Assembly (NCBI GenBank): GCA_905200905.1
Contig: CAJKMA010000006.1
Span: 8,054 to 72,053, forward strand
Origin: an uncultured Bacillota bacterium
Lineage (GTDB): Bacteria > Bacillota > Clostridia > Lachnospirales > Lachnospiraceae
Length of the DNA stretch: 64,000 nucleotides
Direction: 5' to 3'
Position numbers and translations under genes: made by a program. Within the stretch, counting starts at the first letter, position 1, and every line of letters begins with the position of its first letter. Positions 1-8,108 of this stretch are shown piece by piece. Below the pieces are notes generated by a model. The model ran no database searches and had not been told where the DNA came from. It worked only from the letters and a program-made list of their open reading frames with translations.

Positions 1-1562
1 TTAAACTCACCATTTTCTTCTCTGTAAAGCACGATATTCTTTGCAATTGCTTTGCTGATACCAGATACATATTCCAGAAGAGAAACAGAAGCTGTATTTA
101 AGTCTACACCTACTTTATTTACACAGTCCTCTACCACACCGGAAAGAGCCTCACCCAGTTTTTTCTGGTTCATATCATGCTGATATTGTCCTACGCCAAT
201 AGATTTCGGGTCAATTTTTACCAGCTCTGCCAATGGGTCTTGCAACCTTCTGGCAATGGATGCTGCACTTCTTTGTCCTACATCAAAGTTTGGAAATTCC
301 TCTGTTGCCAGTTTGCTTGCTGAATATACAGAAGCTCCGGCTTCATTGGTAATCACATACTGAACTTTCTGCGGAATTTCCTTTAAAAGCTCTACAATTA
401 CCTGTTCTGATTCTCTGCTAGCTGTTCCGTTTCCTACAGAAAACAGAGTAATATGATATTTCTCAATCAGCTTTTTCAAAGTCTCTTTTGCTGCTGCGAT
501 TTTAGCAGGAGTAGTAGGCGCCGTTGGATAAATAACGGTGGTATCCAGTACCTTTCCTGTGGCATCAACAACTGCCAGTTTACATCCTGTACGGAATGCA
601 GGGTCCCATCCAAGAACAACCTGTCCTACAATTGGAGGTTGCATAAGAAGCTGTTCCAGGTTCTTCTTAAACACCTTAATTGCTCCATCTTCCGCCTTTT
701 CTGTTAAATCATTACGAATCTCACGCTCAATCGCTGGTGCAATCAGACGTCTGTAAGAATCTTCTACTGCTGCTTTTAACATTGATGTTGTATTGGGGTT
801 ATCTTTTGTAATAACCTGCTTTTCCAAATAACGCAAAATTTCTTCTTCTGGCGCTTCAATTTTCACAGTGAGAATCTTCTCTTTTTCCCCTCTGTTAATT
901 GCCAAAATTCTATGTCCTGCCACTTTGGAAACCGGCTCCTGATATTCATAATACATCTCATAAACCGTAGCTTCTTCCGGTTTTTTTGCAGAAGAAACAA
1001 GAAGCCCTGACTTCATAGTTGTTTTACGAATATGGATGCGGTAATCTGCTTCATCTGAAATACTCTCTGCTACAATGTCCATAGCTCCTGCCAAAGCATC
1101 TTTTGCTGTTTTTACTTCTTTTTCCTCAGAAATAAATGCTGCTGCTTCCTCTTCCATGGTCTTATCTGTCATCTGCAGCTTCAGAATATTTGCCAATGGC
1201 TCCAGACCCTTCTCTTTTGCAATAATAGCTCTTGTCCTTCTCTTTGGCCGGTATGGACGATACAAATCCTCTACCACTACTAAGGTCTGTGCTTCTAAAA
1301 TCTGCTTTTTCAAATCTTCTGTAAGTTTTCCCTGTTCTTCAATACTAGAAAGCACCTGATTTTTCTTATCCTCTAAGTTTCTTAAATAAGTAAGCCGCTC
1401 AAAAAGATTACGAAGCTGTTCATCATTTAATGCTCCTGTAGCTTCTTTTCTATATCGTGAAATAAATGGAATGGTGTTCCCTTCATCTATAAGAGCAACA
1501 GCAGCTTCTACCTGCCATTTCTCTACTTTTAATTCCTGGGTGATTACTTGAATAATGTCCAT
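1..1562 (-). CDS. tex: Tex family RNA-binding transcription accessory protein (C-terminus beyond window)
   Basis: About 520 residues are visible before the frame runs off the left edge, so this is the N-terminal two thirds of a protein that is usually 710-780 residues. The start is an ATG at 1562 preceded by AAAGGACG. The N-terminal helical Tex domain (EGNTIPFISRYRKEATG) and the YqgF/RNase H-like domain (VGQVVLGWDPAFRTGCKLAV) are clear, followed by the start of the HhH region (IGVGQYQHDM, then SGISKAIAKNIV). The S1 domain must lie outside the window. Tex binds nucleic acid and associates with RNA polymerase in other bacteria. It is divergent from the gene at 1750. The family call is secure; the role in this organism is inferred. 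Confidence 0.95.
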   Translation of the reverse strand, partial: MDIIQVITQELKVEKWQVEAAVALIDEGNTIPFISRYRKEATGALNDEQLRNLFERLTYLRNLEDKKNQVLSSIEEQGKLTEDLKKQILEAQTLVVVEDLYRPYRPKRRTRAIIAKEKGLEPLANILKLQMTDKTMEEEAAAFISEEKEVKTAKDALAGAMDIVAESISDEADYRIHIRKTTMKSGLLVSSAKKPEEATVYEMYYEYQEPVSKVAGHRILAINRGEKEKILTVKIEAPEEEILRYLEKQVITKDNPNTTSMLKAAVEDSYRRLIAPAIEREIRNDLTEKAEDGAIKVFKKNLEQLLMQPPIVGQVVLGWDPAFRTGCKLAVVDATGKVLDTTVIYPTAPTTPAKIAAAKETLKKLIEKYHITLFSVGNGTASRESEQVIVELLKEIPQKVQYVITNEAGASVYSASKLATEEFPNFDVGQRSAASIARRLQDPLAELVKIDPKSIGVGQYQHDMNQKKLGEALSGVVEDCVNKVGVDLNTASVSLLEYVSGISKAIAKNIVLYREENGEF

Positions 1563-1666
1563 ATAAAACGTCCTTTCTTTCCCTAAGTTTCAGCGACAGT
1601 TTTTCCTTTGAAATCCTGCCAACTACAACCTTATCAATGCATGAGGAATTTGTCAAGAAAATTGGG

Positions 1667-1695
1667 TTGCCCCTAAAAATAATCCATGATAAAAT
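1667..1695 (+). promoter_or_regulatory. Predicted sigma-A promoter for the 1750 gene
   Basis: TTGCCC, a 17-nt spacer and TAAAAT lie about 55 nt before the start codon at 1750. This is the best match in the 187-nt divergent gap with tex. It is a pattern match only. Confidence 0.4.
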
Positions 1696-1749
1696 GTTTC
1701 ATATCATCAAAATATTTATATTCTAACAAAAGAAAGGTGGATTTAACCT

Positions 1750-2322
1750 ATGGAAAATCCTTATGAAGGAAATTATTACCAGCCATATACGCCACAATCT
1801 CAGCCGACACCTGTGCCTCCTGTTTACGACGGAAATCACACTATGGCTTCCCTGTCTCTGGTTATGGGAATCCTGGCTTTACTGTCTCTGTGTTGTATGC
1901 CTTTTGTGCTTTTTATTTTTGCAGGCCTGGCTATTTTATTTTCCTGTCTTTCCAAAGGACAGTATTCACGTTCCGGCCCTGCCAAAGCAGGCATGGCTAT
2001 TGGAATTAGCTGTATTACCCTTGCTACTGTACTGATTATTACGATTTGTACCTTTTTCTTTGCCACAGACGAGGGACGCAGTTTCATGCAGGATTATCTC
2101 TCCATCATTACTTCTGAAGACCTGACCGAAGATGAGCTTTATGATTTTCTGGATAAATATCTATATGGCGATGAAGGTACCATGGATGATTATAATGATT
2201 ATGACAGCTATGATAATTATGATGGTTTTGAAGGATACGAAGAGTTTTTTGAGGATGAACTTCCTTATTATCAGCAGCCAGAAGAGATACCGGAGAATAA
2301 TGGAGATGGGAATTTCATATAA
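1750..2322 (+). CDS. DUF4190-like small membrane protein with acidic tail
   Basis: A 190-residue protein with a Pro/Tyr/Gln-rich cytoplasmic N-terminus (about residues 1-28), two membrane segments (about 32-60 and 78-103) separated by a short polar loop, and a strongly acidic, Tyr/Asp-rich C-terminus (about 125-190). The arrangement of a proline-rich head, two helices and a GxAKAGMAIG-like second-helix entry is that of DUF4190-type proteins common in Firmicutes. Function is unknown. The start has AAAGGTGG ten nt upstream. Its stop overlaps the stop of the convergent DUF2752 gene by 8 nt, so the two transcripts are antisense to each other at their ends. Confidence 0.7.
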   Translation: MENPYEGNYYQPYTPQSQPTPVPPVYDGNHTMASLSLVMGILALLSLCCMPFVLFIFAGLAILFSCLSKGQYSRSGPAKAGMAIGISCITLATVLIITICTFFFATDEGRSFMQDYLSIITSEDLTEDELYDFLDKYLYGDEGTMDDYNDYDSYDNYDGFEGYEEFFEDELPYYQQPEEIPENNGDGNFI

Positions 2323-2746
2323 TTCCCACTCCCCAAATCAGCTTTACCATATTTTTAATCACCCATTGCAGAAGGATGATTCCCGCTGCAATATAAAGAT
2401 ACTTATCTGTATACGGCATCCCAATTCTAACTTTTCCTTTTGAGGCATATTCTACGGTATGAGAAATCATAAACCAGATATATAATACACTTCCATATAC
2501 TACCACCGGATGATAGAAAAAAGAATTCATCACATGTCCTTGCAACAATTCTCGAATAGCCCTGGTTCCCCCACATCCCGGACAGTAAAATCCTGTCCAT
2601 TTATGAAACAAACAAGGCGGCAACTTCATAGAAATTCCAAAAAGCTTCCATGCTGATGCTAAAATGAAAAATACCAGAAACAAGAGCCAGCCTGCTTGGT
2701 AAAGTTCTTTTTCCTGTTTTCTGTCTCTTACTTTTTTTATCTTCAT
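2315..2746 (-). CDS. DUF2752 family membrane protein
   Basis: A 143-residue protein. The start is placed at ATG 2746 because GGGGAG sits about ten nt upstream; a longer frame to 2800 would begin inside the divergent promoter. The diagnostic DUF2752 motif FYCPGCGGTRA lies at about residues 51-61, between membrane segments at about 17-36, 75-95 and 107-130. The cysteines suggest a redox or metal role but no function is established. It sits divergent to the DUF975-like gene at 2828 and shares a symmetric promoter region with it, so the two are probably expressed together. Confidence 0.8.
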   Translation of the reverse strand: MKIKKVRDRKQEKELYQAGWLLFLVFFILASAWKLFGISMKLPPCLFHKWTGFYCPGCGGTRAIRELLQGHVMNSFFYHPVVVYGSVLYIWFMISHTVEYASKGKVRIGMPYTDKYLYIAAGIILLQWVIKNMVKLIWGVGII

Positions 2747-2772
2747 ATTACAAATTCTCCCCTTGTAACCTC

Positions 2773-2809
2773 TATGTAATGTGGTATAATTATACCACAT
2801 ATTACATAT
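2773..2809. promoter_or_regulatory. Palindromic divergent promoter/operator
   Basis: A perfect 20-bp palindrome (TGTGGTATAATTATACCACA, 2780-2799), with further symmetry outside it (GTAAT on the left, ATTAC on the right), contains a TATAAT -10 element on each strand. For the plus strand, TTGTAA at 2763-2768 gives a 16-nt spacer. Its centre lies between the starts of the genes at 2746 (minus) and 2828 (plus). Such symmetry over paired -10 boxes could be a repressor site or simply back-to-back promoters. Confidence 0.55.
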
Positions 2810-2827
2810 AAAGATTGGAGATTATTT

Positions 2828-3586
2828 ATGAAACGAACATCTGCAAATCTGAAAACTCTGGCTAGGGAAGCCCTCACTGGAAATTTTGCTCTTCCCGTTT
2901 CTGCTTACCTTTTAATTACAATTGTAACTAGTGTTTTAAGTATGGTTGTAACAGGGTTTTTAGATGTTTCTAACACGATAAGTCTGGTTACCAGCCAGAT
3001 TCTGGTATATCTTTTTTCTCTGCTAAGTTCCTTACTTATGGTTGGCTATGATAAGATGATTTTAAATCTGAATCGGAGACAGCCTTATACCCTTGGAAAT
3101 ATTTTTTATGCTTTTTCCCACAATCCAGACCGTTTTATTGTGGTGAATTTTATTCTTCTTTTGGTTGGGATTCTGGTATCTCTTCCTTTTGATATTCCAA
3201 GCTACACCAGTTCTTCTTGGAATGCTATAATTCTTAGTATGGTGGGAATTCTAGTTCGTAGTCTGGTAAGCATTATTTTAGCTGCATTTTTCGGTCTTGC
3301 TAATTACCTGTTGCTGGATTATCCAGAAATGGGAGCCATGCAGGCTATGAAAGAAAGCTTAAAACTCATGAAGGGCAACAAAGGGCGCTATGTACATCTG
3401 TATCTCAGCTTCCTTCCTCTTACTATTGTATGTATTTTTACTTGCTATATTGGTATTCTGTGGCTCCTGCCCTATATGCAGACCACACTTGCATTTTTCT
3501 ACATGGACATTACTGGAGAACTGGATACACCGGTGGTAGAAGCGGAAAATGTTCAGGATAATTCCTTTACAAACCCTATGTTATAG
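2828..3586 (+). CDS. DUF975-like integral membrane protein
   Basis: A 252-residue protein with about six hydrophobic segments. The N-terminus (MKRTSANLKTLAREAL) is the typical cytoplasmic helix of DUF975 proteins, and the middle contains the family-like stretch with ALKAMKESLKLMKGNK character (here QAMKESLKLMKGNKGRY at about 174-190), followed by a long helix and an Asp/Glu-containing tail. Members are multi-pass membrane proteins of unknown role, common in clostridia. GGAG lies 10 nt upstream of the ATG. A strong terminator follows directly. Confidence 0.75.
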   Translation: MKRTSANLKTLAREALTGNFALPVSAYLLITIVTSVLSMVVTGFLDVSNTISLVTSQILVYLFSLLSSLLMVGYDKMILNLNRRQPYTLGNIFYAFSHNPDRFIVVNFILLLVGILVSLPFDIPSYTSSSWNAIILSMVGILVRSLVSIILAAFFGLANYLLLDYPEMGAMQAMKESLKLMKGNKGRYVHLYLSFLPLTIVCIFTCYIGILWLLPYMQTTLAFFYMDITGELDTPVVEAENVQDNSFTNPML

Positions 3587-3595
3587 AAAAACGAA

Positions 3596-3656
3596 AAAAG
3601 AGATAATCTTGGGAAAATCCAAAACGCAATTTGGGGTTCTCAAAATTATCTCTTTT
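3596..3656. terminator. Bidirectional intrinsic terminator
   Basis: AAAAGAGATAAT pairs with ATTATCTCTTTT around a central region with partial pairing, and T-rich tracts occur on both strands. It separates the convergent genes ending at 3586 and 3660. Confidence 0.85.
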
Positions 3657-3659
3657 CTT

Positions 3660-4886
3660 TTATATTACCATTGCTTCTTTTTCTGATTCTTCAAACAAAT
3701 ACCCCAGCAGTTCATGTCCCTTTTCCAGAAACTTCCCTGTCTTTTTTGCTTCTTCCTCATTGTATTTCCAGGAATGTTTCTCCTGTTTTCTACTGTCATA
3801 CAATAGATACGGAACCGGATTCCCTGTATGGGTTTTTACGTTGATTGGTGTTGGATGGTCTGGTAAAACTAGCATTCGGTAATCCTTCCCTGAGGCATCC
3901 AACCCTTCCTTTACCAGTCGGATAACCCGATCATCCAGATACTCAATTGCCTGTATTTTTTTCTCAACACTTCCCTGATGCCCCATTTCATCTGGTGCCT
4001 CCACATGAATATAGGCAAAATCACAGTTGTCCTTCAAAAGGGCATCTACGGCCGCCTGAGCCTTTCCTTCATAATTGGTATTCAAACCTCCTGTGGCACC
4101 TTCCACTGTAAGATTCACCATATTTGTTCCAACAGCAATGCCTTTTAGTAAATCTACGGCTGAAATCATGGCTCCTTTTTTATGAAACTTCTCTTCAAAA
4201 TCCATAAGCTGAGGTTTTGTCCCTGCACCCCAAAACCAAAGACTATTTCCAGGATTCAGTCCCTTTTTCTTTCGTTCTTGATTAATGGGATGATTGACCA
4301 GAATCTCATAACTTTTCTTCTGCAAATCCAAAAGTAACTTTTCCTCTGCTACATAGTCTCCAATGACCTTTCCCCTGATATCATGAGGCGGGGTAAGAGG
4401 AACCACCATACCTTGTTTCCAAATGAGACAATGGCGGTAACTAGTTCCCACATAAAACTGAAACATATCATTTTGAAGTTCGTTCTTTACAGCCTCCAGA
4501 AGTTCTGCTGCTTCCTGAGTGCTAATTTCATCTGCACTGTGGTCTAAAATATGCTTGTCCTCATACACTGTTTCCTCTTCGGAAAGCGTTACCAGGTTTG
4601 CGCGAATAGCAACATCCCCCTCCAAAAGAGCAACGCCTATATTTAGCGCCTCCAAAGGAGAACGTCCGGAATAATACACCTGTGGGTCATATCCCAACAC
4701 AGACAAATTTGCAGTGTCACTCCCTGGACTCATGCCCTTTGGAACTGTCTGCACCATACCAATCTCTCCCTGTTCTGCCAGCATATCCATCACCGGTGTT
4801 TTTGCAAAACCAAGAGGCGTTTTCCCTCCCAGTTCTTTTAACGGCTCATCTGCCATTCCATCTCCTAAGACCACAATATATTTCAT
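3660..4886 (-). CDS. Cofactor-independent phosphoglycerate mutase-like protein, proposed homoserine kinase
   Basis: A 408-residue alkaline phosphatase-superfamily enzyme of the archaeal-type iPGM group. Visible signatures are the N-terminal metal-binding LGDGMADEP, the SPGSDTANLSVLGYDP segment with the nucleophile Ser/Thr region, HVEAPDEMGHQG with metal-ligand Asp/His, and LVLPDHPTPI near the end. The start at 4886 is preferred over 4892 because AGAGGG, which overlaps the hom stop codon, is then correctly spaced. It lies 11 nt after hom. Family members next to hom are classed as proposed homoserine kinases, so it may make O-phosphohomoserine instead of acting in glycolysis. The family is certain; the substrate is inferred from context. 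Confidence 0.85.
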   Translation of the reverse strand: MKYIVVLGDGMADEPLKELGGKTPLGFAKTPVMDMLAEQGEIGMVQTVPKGMSPGSDTANLSVLGYDPQVYYSGRSPLEALNIGVALLEGDVAIRANLVTLSEEETVYEDKHILDHSADEISTQEAAELLEAVKNELQNDMFQFYVGTSYRHCLIWKQGMVVPLTPPHDIRGKVIGDYVAEEKLLLDLQKKSYEILVNHPINQERKKKGLNPGNSLWFWGAGTKPQLMDFEEKFHKKGAMISAVDLLKGIAVGTNMVNLTVEGATGGLNTNYEGKAQAAVDALLKDNCDFAYIHVEAPDEMGHQGSVEKKIQAIEYLDDRVIRLVKEGLDASGKDYRMLVLPDHPTPINVKTHTGNPVPYLLYDSRKQEKHSWKYNEEEAKKTGKFLEKGHELLGYLFEESEKEAMVI

Positions 4887-4897
4887 ACGCATTCCCT

Positions 4898-6115
4898 CTA
4901 TGCTTTAATACGAATCCTGGTTACCATGTTCTGCAGCTTAGATGCTTTTTCATCAAAAGCTCCTTCGCTCATTTTCTCTGTAACAAATCCAAATTCACCA
5001 TCCAACTCTGGCAGTGTCACAAGTTTTCCCTTACCAAAAGCAGCCTCCGCTTCCTGGTATCCTGTTTCCGGATTTCCCTTCATACGTACAAAAAATGCAT
5101 GCTGCACATCTTTTACATCCACCATATCCAGTCCATGACTACTCCAGCTCATCATCACTGTTTTATTCAAATGTTTGGCACAATCTACTACGTCTGCCAC
5201 TACTGCACTGGCTGTAGGTAATTTTCCGGCACCGCTTCCATAAAACATAGCGTCTCCCAGCACATTTCCATGTACAAAAATCCCGTTAAACACTCCATTG
5301 ACACTATACAATGGACTGTCTTTTCCCACCAGAACAGGACACACCATAGCATAAAAACGGTTATCCCTTCTCTTACTGGTAGCCAGAAGTTTAATGCTCA
5401 TTCCCATGGCATTGGCATACTTCATATCTTCCACTGTAACCTTACTAATTCCCTCTGTATAAACCTTTTCATAATCCACATGGGAACCGTAAGCCAGAGA
5501 GGAAAGAATCGCAATTTTTCTGCACGCATCATATCCTTCCACATCTGCTTCTGGATTGCGTTCCGCATATCCAAGCTCCTGAGCTTCCTTTAATACGGTA
5601 TCAAAATCCCTGTACTTCTCTGCCATTTCTGTAAGAATATAGTTGGTAGTACCATTTAAAATACCAGAAATTTCATCAATTTCATCAGCAGTAAGAGAGG
5701 AGTTTAACGGACGGATAATGGGTATTCCACCTCCGCAGCTGGCCTCAAACATATAATTCACACCTTTTTGGGCAGCCAGCTTCATGAGCTCCTGTCCATG
5801 TCTTGCCACCAGTTCCTTATTGGAAGTACACACACTCTTTCCAGCTTCTAAAGCTCTCTTTGTAAAAGTATAAGCAGGTTCTACACCTCCCATAACCTCC
5901 ACCACAATCTTTACATCTGGATCACTTACAATCTGCTCATAATCATGGACCAGAATCTTCTCAATAGAACTTCCTGGAAATTCTCTTAAATCCAGCACAT
6001 ATTTAATGCTGATTTCATCTTTTGCTCGTTTCTTAATACTTTCATAATTTGTCTCTATGACTTCAACAACGCCTGAACCCACTGTGCCATAGCCTAATAC
6101 TGCAATCTGAATCAT
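4898..6115 (-). CDS. hom: Homoserine dehydrogenase
   Basis: A 405-residue enzyme that reduces aspartate semialdehyde to homoserine in threonine/methionine synthesis. The NAD(P)-binding GYGTVGSG is at residues 8-15, the catalytic-domain motifs TSNKELVA and FEASCGGGIPIIRPL follow, then the substrate region GILNGTTNYILTEM and ELGYAERNPEADVEGYDA with the catalytic Lys/Asp area. The C-terminal part (about 320-405) resembles a divergent ACT regulatory domain. It lies 24 nt downstream of the ACT gene and 11 nt upstream of the apgM-like gene, forming one operon that should convert aspartate semialdehyde to phosphohomoserine. Confidence 0.95.
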   Translation of the reverse strand: MIQIAVLGYGTVGSGVVEVIETNYESIKKRAKDEISIKYVLDLREFPGSSIEKILVHDYEQIVSDPDVKIVVEVMGGVEPAYTFTKRALEAGKSVCTSNKELVARHGQELMKLAAQKGVNYMFEASCGGGIPIIRPLNSSLTADEIDEISGILNGTTNYILTEMAEKYRDFDTVLKEAQELGYAERNPEADVEGYDACRKIAILSSLAYGSHVDYEKVYTEGISKVTVEDMKYANAMGMSIKLLATSKRRDNRFYAMVCPVLVGKDSPLYSVNGVFNGIFVHGNVLGDAMFYGSGAGKLPTASAVVADVVDCAKHLNKTVMMSWSSHGLDMVDVKDVQHAFFVRMKGNPETGYQEAEAAFGKGKLVTLPELDGEFGFVTEKMSEGAFDEKASKLQNMVTRIRIKA

Positions 6116-6139
6116 GCTGTCTCTCCTTTTGTCTTTTCT

Positions 6140-6583
6140 CTACTCTCTTCCTAAAATCTTCAGATAATGAACTCCCTCAATATGCTCAATATGCTCCACC
6201 ATAGCAGCTGCATCTCCCTGTGTTTCCGCAATGGTCACACTTAGGGTCAAAGTTGCAATCCCATTCATAGGAATACTTTGATGAATGGTCAATATATTTC
6301 CATGGAACTTTGCAATCATTCCCAAAACAGCAGAAAGCAATCCTGGCTCATCATCCATTTGGATAATAAAGGTAATATTCTGCCCTCTGGTCTTTTCCTT
6401 AAAAGGAAAGATATCATCCTTATATTTGTAAAAAGAGCTTCTGCTAATGCCTACTTCATCTACAGCTTCCTGCACGGTCGCAGATTTCTGAATATCCAAA
6501 AGTCGTTTTGCTTCAACTACCTTCAGCAATACATCTGGCACCGCTTTTTCTGTCACTACAAAATACCTACGATTATCTGCCAT
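6140..6583 (-). CDS. ACT domain regulatory protein (PheB/UPF0735-like)
   Basis: A 147-residue protein. ATG 6583 has AAAGG at suitable spacing; an in-frame extension to 6628 lacks one. The N-terminal half looks like a small HTH-like segment (SATVQEAVDEVGISRSSFYKYKDDIF, about 35-60). The C-terminal ACT domain follows (ITFIIQMDDEPGLLSAVLGMIAKFHGNILTI, then a second strand-rich half). ACT domains bind amino acids. As the first gene before hom and apgM-like it is probably an amino acid sensor for this threonine operon. Whether it acts on DNA or on the enzymes cannot be read from the sequence. Confidence 0.85.
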   Translation of the reverse strand: MADNRRYFVVTEKAVPDVLLKVVEAKRLLDIQKSATVQEAVDEVGISRSSFYKYKDDIFPFKEKTRGQNITFIIQMDDEPGLLSAVLGMIAKFHGNILTIHQSIPMNGIATLTLSVTIAETQGDAAAMVEHIEHIEGVHYLKILGRE

Positions 6584-6660
6584 AATTCTACCTTTGTTCT
6601 TTTCAAAAACACATTTGTTTGTCCTCAAAAGATATTACCACACTTTAGGACATTAAGCAA

Positions 6661-7779
6661 CTACTTTTCCAATTTACCAAGAGCAACCCATTTCAGGTAA
6701 GCATTAATAAAGTTATCAATATTTCCATTCATGACTGCATCCACATTTCCTGATTCCTCATTGGTTCTGTGGTCTTTTACCATGGTGTATGGCTGCATGA
6801 CATAAGAACGAATCTGATTTCCCCAGCCAATTTCTGTGAGCTCACCCTGAATTCCAGACAGTTTCTTTTCATTTTCCTGTTGTTTTAACAAATACAGCTT
6901 TGCTTTCAGCATTTGCATAGCCTTATCCTTATTCTGGAACTGGGAACGTTCATTCTGGCACTGTACCACAATTCCTGTGGGAAGATGGGTAATACGGATA
7001 GCAGAAGATGTTTTGTTAATATGCTGTCCACCTGCACCGCTGGAACGATAGGTATCAATTCTTAAATCATCTGGATTAATCTCTACGTCCACATCTTCCT
7101 CAATATCCGGCATAACATCGCAAGAAACAAAAGAAGTCTGACGTTTTCCAGCAGCATTAAAAGGAGAAATACGAACCAGACGGTGAACACCCTTTTCTGA
7201 TTTTAAATATCCATAGGCATTTTCCCCATTTACCTGGAAGGTAACAGATTTAATCCCTGCTTCTTCTCCATCCAGATAATCCAATACCTCTGTAGAAAAT
7301 CCCTGGCGGTCTGCCCACCTGAGATACATACGGTATAACATACTGGCCCAGTCACAGGACTCTGTTCCTCCTGCTCCTGCATGAAGGGTCACAATGGCAT
7401 TATCCTTGTCATATTCTCCGGAAAGCAATGTTTTAATTCTGATATGTTCAAAATCTCTCTGGAACTCATCCAGCATTTCCTGAATATCCGGAATAACAGA
7501 AGCATCATTTTCTTCGTATCCCATTTCAATCATAAGCTCAATCTCTTCTTTCTGATTTTTGAGTTTATGATAAATTTCAATATCTCCTTTTAAAGAGCTT
7601 AATTCCTTCATCATTTTCTGGGAACGCTCCGCATTATCCCAAAAATCAGGCGCTTCCATTTCTCGTTCTAATTCTTCTACTCGCTGTTCCTTATTCTCCA
7701 AATCCAAGGAATCCCGTACCTCTTTTAGAGGCTGTTCATAACCATTTAATGTATATTTAAACTGATCTAATTCCACCAT
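6661..7779 (-). CDS. prfB: Peptide chain release factor 2
   Basis: A 372-residue class I release factor for UAA/UGA. The RF2 recognition tripeptide SPF is at 205-207 and the catalytic GGQ at 250-252, in the order and spacing of RF2. The reading frame is continuous from MVELDQ, with no internal UGA in the segment that carries the autoregulatory +1 frameshift in many bacteria (here SLDLEN is read directly). It lies 15 nt downstream of the 80-residue gene and is probably cotranscribed with it. The ATG has GGAGAG about 8 nt upstream. Confidence 0.96.
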   Translation of the reverse strand: MVELDQFKYTLNGYEQPLKEVRDSLDLENKEQRVEELEREMEAPDFWDNAERSQKMMKELSSLKGDIEIYHKLKNQKEEIELMIEMGYEENDASVIPDIQEMLDEFQRDFEHIRIKTLLSGEYDKDNAIVTLHAGAGGTESCDWASMLYRMYLRWADRQGFSTEVLDYLDGEEAGIKSVTFQVNGENAYGYLKSEKGVHRLVRISPFNAAGKRQTSFVSCDVMPDIEEDVDVEINPDDLRIDTYRSSGAGGQHINKTSSAIRITHLPTGIVVQCQNERSQFQNKDKAMQMLKAKLYLLKQQENEKKLSGIQGELTEIGWGNQIRSYVMQPYTMVKDHRTNEESGNVDAVMNGNIDNFINAYLKWVALGKLEK

Positions 7780-7794
7780 ATAACAAATCTCTCC

Positions 7795-8037
7795 TTATTC
7801 TTCATCTATTTCCACAGTTACCATATAAATACTCACCTGCTGTTCTACCTTTGTCACAGTTCCCGCAAGTTTTTTCAAAGGCTTCTTCAAATTACTGGAC
7901 ATAGCCTCGGCTGGCTTTATGGTATAGTAATACATCATTCCTGCCATGGTAAGAGCCTGATCTTCTTTTAGTTCTACCCTGTCTCCTACTTTTACAAGTC
8001 CTTCCCGTTCCATTGTAAAATCTACCATTTGTCCCAT
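7795..8037 (-). CDS. Conserved small protein between secA and prfB
   Basis: An 80-residue protein with no recognised domain. AAGGAGG lies 7 nt before the ATG. The sequence is soluble-looking and beta-rich, with a GDRVELKEDQALTMAGM segment and a C-terminal valine-rich stretch (GTVTKVEQQVSIYMVTVEIDEE) that would fit a small barrel, perhaps SH3- or OB-like. It is downstream of the secA terminator and 15 nt upstream of prfB. I do not recognise a function. Confidence 0.7.
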   Translation of the reverse strand: MGQMVDFTMEREGLVKVGDRVELKEDQALTMAGMMYYYTIKPAEAMSSNLKKPLKKLAGTVTKVEQQVSIYMVTVEIDEE

Positions 8038-8059
8038 ATCCGTTCCTCCTTAACAAATA

Positions 8060-8097
8060 AACTGCTGCAGTTACAGTTTCCCGTACCTACAGCAGTT
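8060..8097 (-). terminator. Intrinsic terminator after secA
   Basis: AACTGCTG pairs with CAGCAGTT around a 22-nt loop. On the minus strand the hairpin is followed by TATTTGTT, a modest U tract. It lies in the 71-nt gap before the 80-residue gene, so readthrough into prfB is possible. Confidence 0.6.
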
Positions 8098-8108
8098 CTC
8101 ATTATACT

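Noticed and set aside
4682..5221. 179-codon plus-strand frame over the apgM-like and hom genes
   Set aside because: Antisense to two convincing genes, low complexity and without an SD.
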